From: Pseudomonas marginalis
GTDB taxonomy: Bacteria > Pseudomonadota > Gammaproteobacteria > Pseudomonadales > Pseudomonadaceae
Direction of reading: 5' to 3'
Length of the DNA stretch: 64,000 nt
Assembly: GCF_900105325.1 (NCBI RefSeq)
Contig: NZ_FNSU01000003.1
Coordinates: forward strand, 2,418,001 to 2,482,000
Under the pieces are notes generated by a model, which had not been told where the DNA came from, made no database searches, and saw nothing but the letters and a program-made list of their open reading frames with translations. The position numbers were made by a program, and so were the translations under genes. This document shows positions 61,426 through 64,000 of this stretch, piece by piece (within the stretch, counting starts at the first letter, position 1; each line of letters opens with the position of its first letter).

Positions 61426-62193
61426 TTACAGTCCGCGGTACTTTTCATTCAGGGCATACAGGATCGCGCAGGTCTCGGCATCCAACACACCACAATAATC
61501 CCGCGCCCGAAAGTGCATCTGAAACGCCCGGGTGCGCTGCTCGAACGCCTGGCGATTCTGCGCCGGCTTATAGCCATAGCGCTGAAATGCCCGCTCCACC
61601 TCCACTTCAGGCGGCAGCCCGACACAAAACCGGCGCTGGTACATGGCCCGCGTCGACTCGTCGAACCACGCCCCGACTCCCGCCTCGAACAAACCGCGCC
61701 ACGGCAGGCGCGGTCCCGGATCGCTCTTGCGCCAGTACGCCACGTCCGAGTGCCCGAGAATGTCGGCCGGCCCGATCTGCGGGTAACGCCCAAGGATGTC
61801 GCGAAGCAATGCAATCAACACCGCCACCTGCTCCTGGCCGTACGCTGGAAAGGTGAATACGCCCCCGTCATCCCGGGCCAGGTTGACAATCTCGATGCCG
61901 ATCGCCCGACTGTTGAGGTTATCGCGCCCCGCCCAGTGACTCGCCCCGGCATGCCAGGCGCGCTGGTTTTCGTGCACCAGGCGAAACACGCGCAACTCGT
62001 CATACCCGGCGGCGCGGTAGCCGGGCTCATGGGGATCTGGCAGCAGGTAATGCGCGCTGACCCCGTTCCGGGTCAGGGTGCGCAAGGAGGAGGCGAACGG
62101 CGCCGCGGTGTAATGCAGGATCACCTGCCGCACGGGTTCGCCGTGACGTTCGTTGAAATCCCTGGCGGGGAAACTGGTATCGATGACCAACAT
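61426..62193 (-). CDS. N-acetylmuramoyl-L-alanine amidase (AmpD/amidase_2 family)
   Basis: The 255-aa protein has the zinc amidase_2 fold: VILHYTAAPFASSLRTL near residue 25, AWHAGASHWAGRDNLNSRAI and IGIEIVNLARDD near residues 80-105, and the second metal segment ILGHSDVAYWRKSDPGPRLP near residue 145. It cleaves the bond between MurNAc and the stem peptide. No signal peptide or lipobox was found, so it is probably cytoplasmic and used for wall recycling. The ATG at 62193 behind aaggacgg was preferred over an upstream TTG. Confidence 0.9.
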   Translation of the reverse strand: MLVIDTSFPARDFNERHGEPVRQVILHYTAAPFASSLRTLTRNGVSAHYLLPDPHEPGYRAAGYDELRVFRLVHENQRAWHAGASHWAGRDNLNSRAIGIEIVNLARDDGGVFTFPAYGQEQVAVLIALLRDILGRYPQIGPADILGHSDVAYWRKSDPGPRLPWRGLFEAGVGAWFDESTRAMYQRRFCVGLPPEVEVERAFQRYGYKPAQNRQAFEQRTRAFQMHFRARDYCGVLDAETCAILYALNEKYRGL

Positions 62194-62243
62194 AAGAACC
62201 GTCCTTTTCAATACAGGCCGAGTCTTTCGGCCCGTTCAAGCGC

Positions 62244-62291
62244 AAAAAAATTACCGCCATCCTGAAGGCTTGCACTTCAAGCGGGCGGTAA
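62244..62291 (-). terminator. Rho-independent terminator after the two-component operon
   Basis: Perfect 8-bp arms ttaccgcc and ggcggtaa (with a smaller hairpin inside) are followed on the minus strand by seven T. It lies 26 bp beyond the kinase stop. Confidence 0.82.
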
Positions 62292-62316
62292 CTATTTGGC
62301 TTGTGAAAAAACGCGG

Positions 62317-63639
62317 TCAGCGTCGCAACGGCATGCCCAGGTCAACGCGCAGGCCATCCACCTGGCTATCGAACGTCAACGAGCAGGAACAGCGCTGCAC
62401 GATCGCCTGCACGATCGCCAGGCCCAGGCCACAGCCCTCGCTGTTGCCATTGCGCCAGAAGCGTTGGGTGAGGTATTGCAGGTCTTCGGGGGAGATCTGC
62501 TTGCCGTGGTCGCGCACGCGGAAGATCACGTGATCGGCGGCGGTGAACACACTGAGCTCCACCCGTGTGTCTGCGGGTGTATGGCGCAGGGCGTTGTCCA
62601 GCAGGTTGCGCAGGGCCGCGACCGCCAGGCCCACCGGCATGTCCACCGGGGTTTCGCTGAGGTTGTCCGCCAGGTTCAGGTCGATACGCCCATTATCGCC
62701 GGCATTCGCGTCCTGGATCGCCAGCCGCGCGACTTCCTCGGCGCTGGACTGCAAGCCATCGTCGAATGACAGGCTGCCTTCCACCCGCGCCAACAGCAGC
62801 AATTGCTCCAGGGTGCGATGCAAGCGGTCGGCGCCCTCCTCGGCGTGGGCCAGGGATTGGTCGCGGGCCGCGCCCTCGGTCATGCGCGCCACTTGCAGGT
62901 GGGTCTTGATCGCCGTCAGCGGGCTGCGCAGCTCGTGGGCGGCGTCGCCGGTGAGGCGGCGTTCGCGCTCGATGGTCTTGGCGATGCGTTGCAGCAGTTG
63001 GTTCTGGGTGTCGAGCAGCGGCTTGAGTTCGCTGGGCAATGGGTGGATCTGCAACGGTTCGAGGGAATCGGCACTGCGGCGCATCAGCGCGTCACGCATG
63101 CGGTTGAGCGGCAGCAGGCTCTGGCCGATGCCCAGCCACAACAGGCACAGGCAACCGAGCATCGCCACGCCCACCGGCACCGAGGCGGCGAGCAGGATCG
63201 ACAGGTTCAGCGCCTCGCGCTCCACCTGGCGGTCGGCGGTGGTGATCAACAGGTCGCCACGGGACAGGGTAAAACTGCGCCATCCTACGCCATCGATGAC
63301 TTGGTCACGAAAGCCGCTCTTGCGCGACTCCAGGCCCTCATCCGGCGTGGTATGGCTGCGGGCGAGGATTTCCCCGCGCAAGGAGCTGACCTGGCAGGCC
63401 ATGCCCCCCGGCACATTCAGTTGCTCGGCACTGAAATGCGCGCCGCCGCTGACACTGGCCAGGCCCGGCATCTGCTCGGTCAGGCCCGCCACCATGCGCG
63501 CCGACGCCACCAGGCGCTGGTCGAGGGAAAACATCATCTGGTTGCGCAGGTCGTTAAGCATCCAGGCCGCCGCCAGGGCCCAGATCAGCACAAACGCGGC
63601 GCCGAGCTTGAACGTCAGGCGCAGGCGCAGGCTTTTCAC
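62317..63639 (-). CDS. Sensor histidine kinase
   Basis: The 440-aa membrane kinase has helices near residues 10-30 and 147-170 flanking a periplasmic sensor region. The H-box DAAHELRSPLTAIK lies near residue 236, the N-box NLLDNALRHTP near residue 348 and G-boxes VRDHGKQIS and GCGLGLAIV near residues 375-405. It resembles QseC/PmrB-type kinases, but the signal is unknown. It overlaps the response regulator gene by 4 bp (ATGA). Confidence 0.93.
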   Translation of the reverse strand: MKSLRLRLTFKLGAAFVLIWALAAAWMLNDLRNQMMFSLDQRLVASARMVAGLTEQMPGLASVSGGAHFSAEQLNVPGGMACQVSSLRGEILARSHTTPDEGLESRKSGFRDQVIDGVGWRSFTLSRGDLLITTADRQVEREALNLSILLAASVPVGVAMLGCLCLLWLGIGQSLLPLNRMRDALMRRSADSLEPLQIHPLPSELKPLLDTQNQLLQRIAKTIERERRLTGDAAHELRSPLTAIKTHLQVARMTEGAARDQSLAHAEEGADRLHRTLEQLLLLARVEGSLSFDDGLQSSAEEVARLAIQDANAGDNGRIDLNLADNLSETPVDMPVGLAVAALRNLLDNALRHTPADTRVELSVFTAADHVIFRVRDHGKQISPEDLQYLTQRFWRNGNSEGCGLGLAIVQAIVQRCSCSLTFDSQVDGLRVDLGMPLRR

Positions 63640-64000
63640 GAAGCGTTCTCTCCATCATCTGCCGGGCCGAGGCGATAACCCAGGCCGCGTACGGTCTCGA
63701 CGATGCCATTGCCCAACTTGCGCCGCAGGTGATGGATATGCACGTTGAGGGCGTTGCTTTCCAGTTCATCGTTGAAGCCGTAGACGCTGTCCTTGAGTTG
63801 CTCGCTGGACAGCACCCGGCCCTTGTTGTGCAACAGCGCCTGCAACAGCGCCTGTTCACGTCGGGACAGGTCCACCGGCTGGCCGCCCAACAGGGTTTCG
63901 CGACTGCTCGGGTCGTAGGTCAGCCGGCCGTGCTCGATCAGGTTGACGCTGCGCCCCGCCATCCGGCGCAGCAGGGTTTGCAGGCGTGCGGCCAATTCGC
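63636..64000 (-). CDS. OmpR-family response regulator (N-terminus beyond window edge)
   Basis: About 120 C-terminal residues are present: the end of the inter-domain linker (LAARLQTLLRRMAG) and the winged-helix DNA-binding domain (LSRREQALLQALLHNKGRVL, ALNVHIHHLRRKLGNGIVET, VRGLGYRLG). The receiver domain with the phospho-acceptor Asp is outside the window. It is the partner of the adjacent kinase by overlap, and the pair ends at the terminator at 62244-62291. Confidence 0.93.
   Translation of the reverse strand, partial: ELAARLQTLLRRMAGRSVNLIEHGRLTYDPSSRETLLGGQPVDLSRREQALLQALLHNKGRVLSSEQLKDSVYGFNDELESNALNVHIHHLRRKLGNGIVETVRGLGYRLGPADDGENAS

Noticed and set aside
1..64000. tRNA, rRNA, prophage or intact insertion sequence
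   Set aside because: None was recognised; no integrase, transposase or tRNA-like cloverleaf was seen by eye, though a tRNA scan was not possible.

Overview
The window is chromosomal DNA from a Pseudomonas of the P. fluorescens group. The evidence is the high GC content, the gene set (pyoverdine genes pvdH and mbtH, a complete urate-to-glyoxylate pathway, the NAGGN osmoprotectant operon, an Rsm/CsrA protein, minCDE) and the dense intergenic REP palindromes with cores such as gtaggagcgagcttgctcgc and gggcttgcccc. No tRNA, rRNA, CRISPR array or intact insertion sequence was seen. Two genes run off the ends: the C-terminus of a giant toxin-like protein at the left edge and the N-terminus of a response regulator at the right edge.

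Layout. 1-4.8 kb: minus-strand giant leucine-rich-repeat protein with a NEL-type E3 ubiquitin ligase catalytic motif. 5.1-9.9 kb: the N-acetylglutaminylglutamine amide operon (asnO, ngg, M42 peptidase). 10-18.7 kb: housekeeping and envelope genes (yheU, a divergent csrA/rsm gene, an SDR, DUF3309, an LTA-synthase-like phosphoglycerol transferase, an ankyrin-led trio, a long-chain acyl-CoA synthetase, DUF3509, a short LuxR protein). 18.8-28.8 kb: an acireductone dioxygenase homologue without two metal-binding histidines, coupled to an MFS transporter and aroC; then an alpha/beta hydrolase, a tail-anchored unknown protein, prmB, an isochorismatase-fold protein, smr, a broken zeta toxin with a small partner, folE and a glutaredoxin. 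28.8-32.8 kb: a CitMHS/AtuA operon divergent from its LysR regulator. 32.8-37.3 kb: GST and aminotransferase divergent from a MarR regulator, then an AzgA-like purine permease and a LysE exporter.

37.3-42.4 kb holds a second giant protein (1,689 aa) with three copies of a dermonecrotic-toxin-like module and an unrecognised C-terminal end. 42.6-50.3 kb is the purine catabolic block: uraH divergent from puuE-uraD-alc-allA-puuD-NCS2 permease, then a Tsx/OmpK porin. Together PuuD, UraH, UraD, PuuE, Alc and AllA take urate to glyoxylate. The same ttgtatacaa operator precedes this cluster and the purine permease 8 kb away, pointing to one regulon. 50.4-59.3 kb: patatin, lipid A acyltransferase, minCDE, rluA, an M18 aminopeptidase, a small membrane protein and a mechanosensitive channel. 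59.5-64 kb: mbtH and pvdH behind a perfect PvdS iron-starvation box, an AmpD-type amidase and a two-component system.

The most unusual items are the second giant toxin with its uncharacterised tail, the metal-ligand-less acireductone dioxygenase, the Cys-to-Ser isochorismatase-fold protein, the zeta toxin with an apparent internal deletion, the shared purine operators, the duplicated MarR operator and a 162-bp element that has split a REP palindrome.
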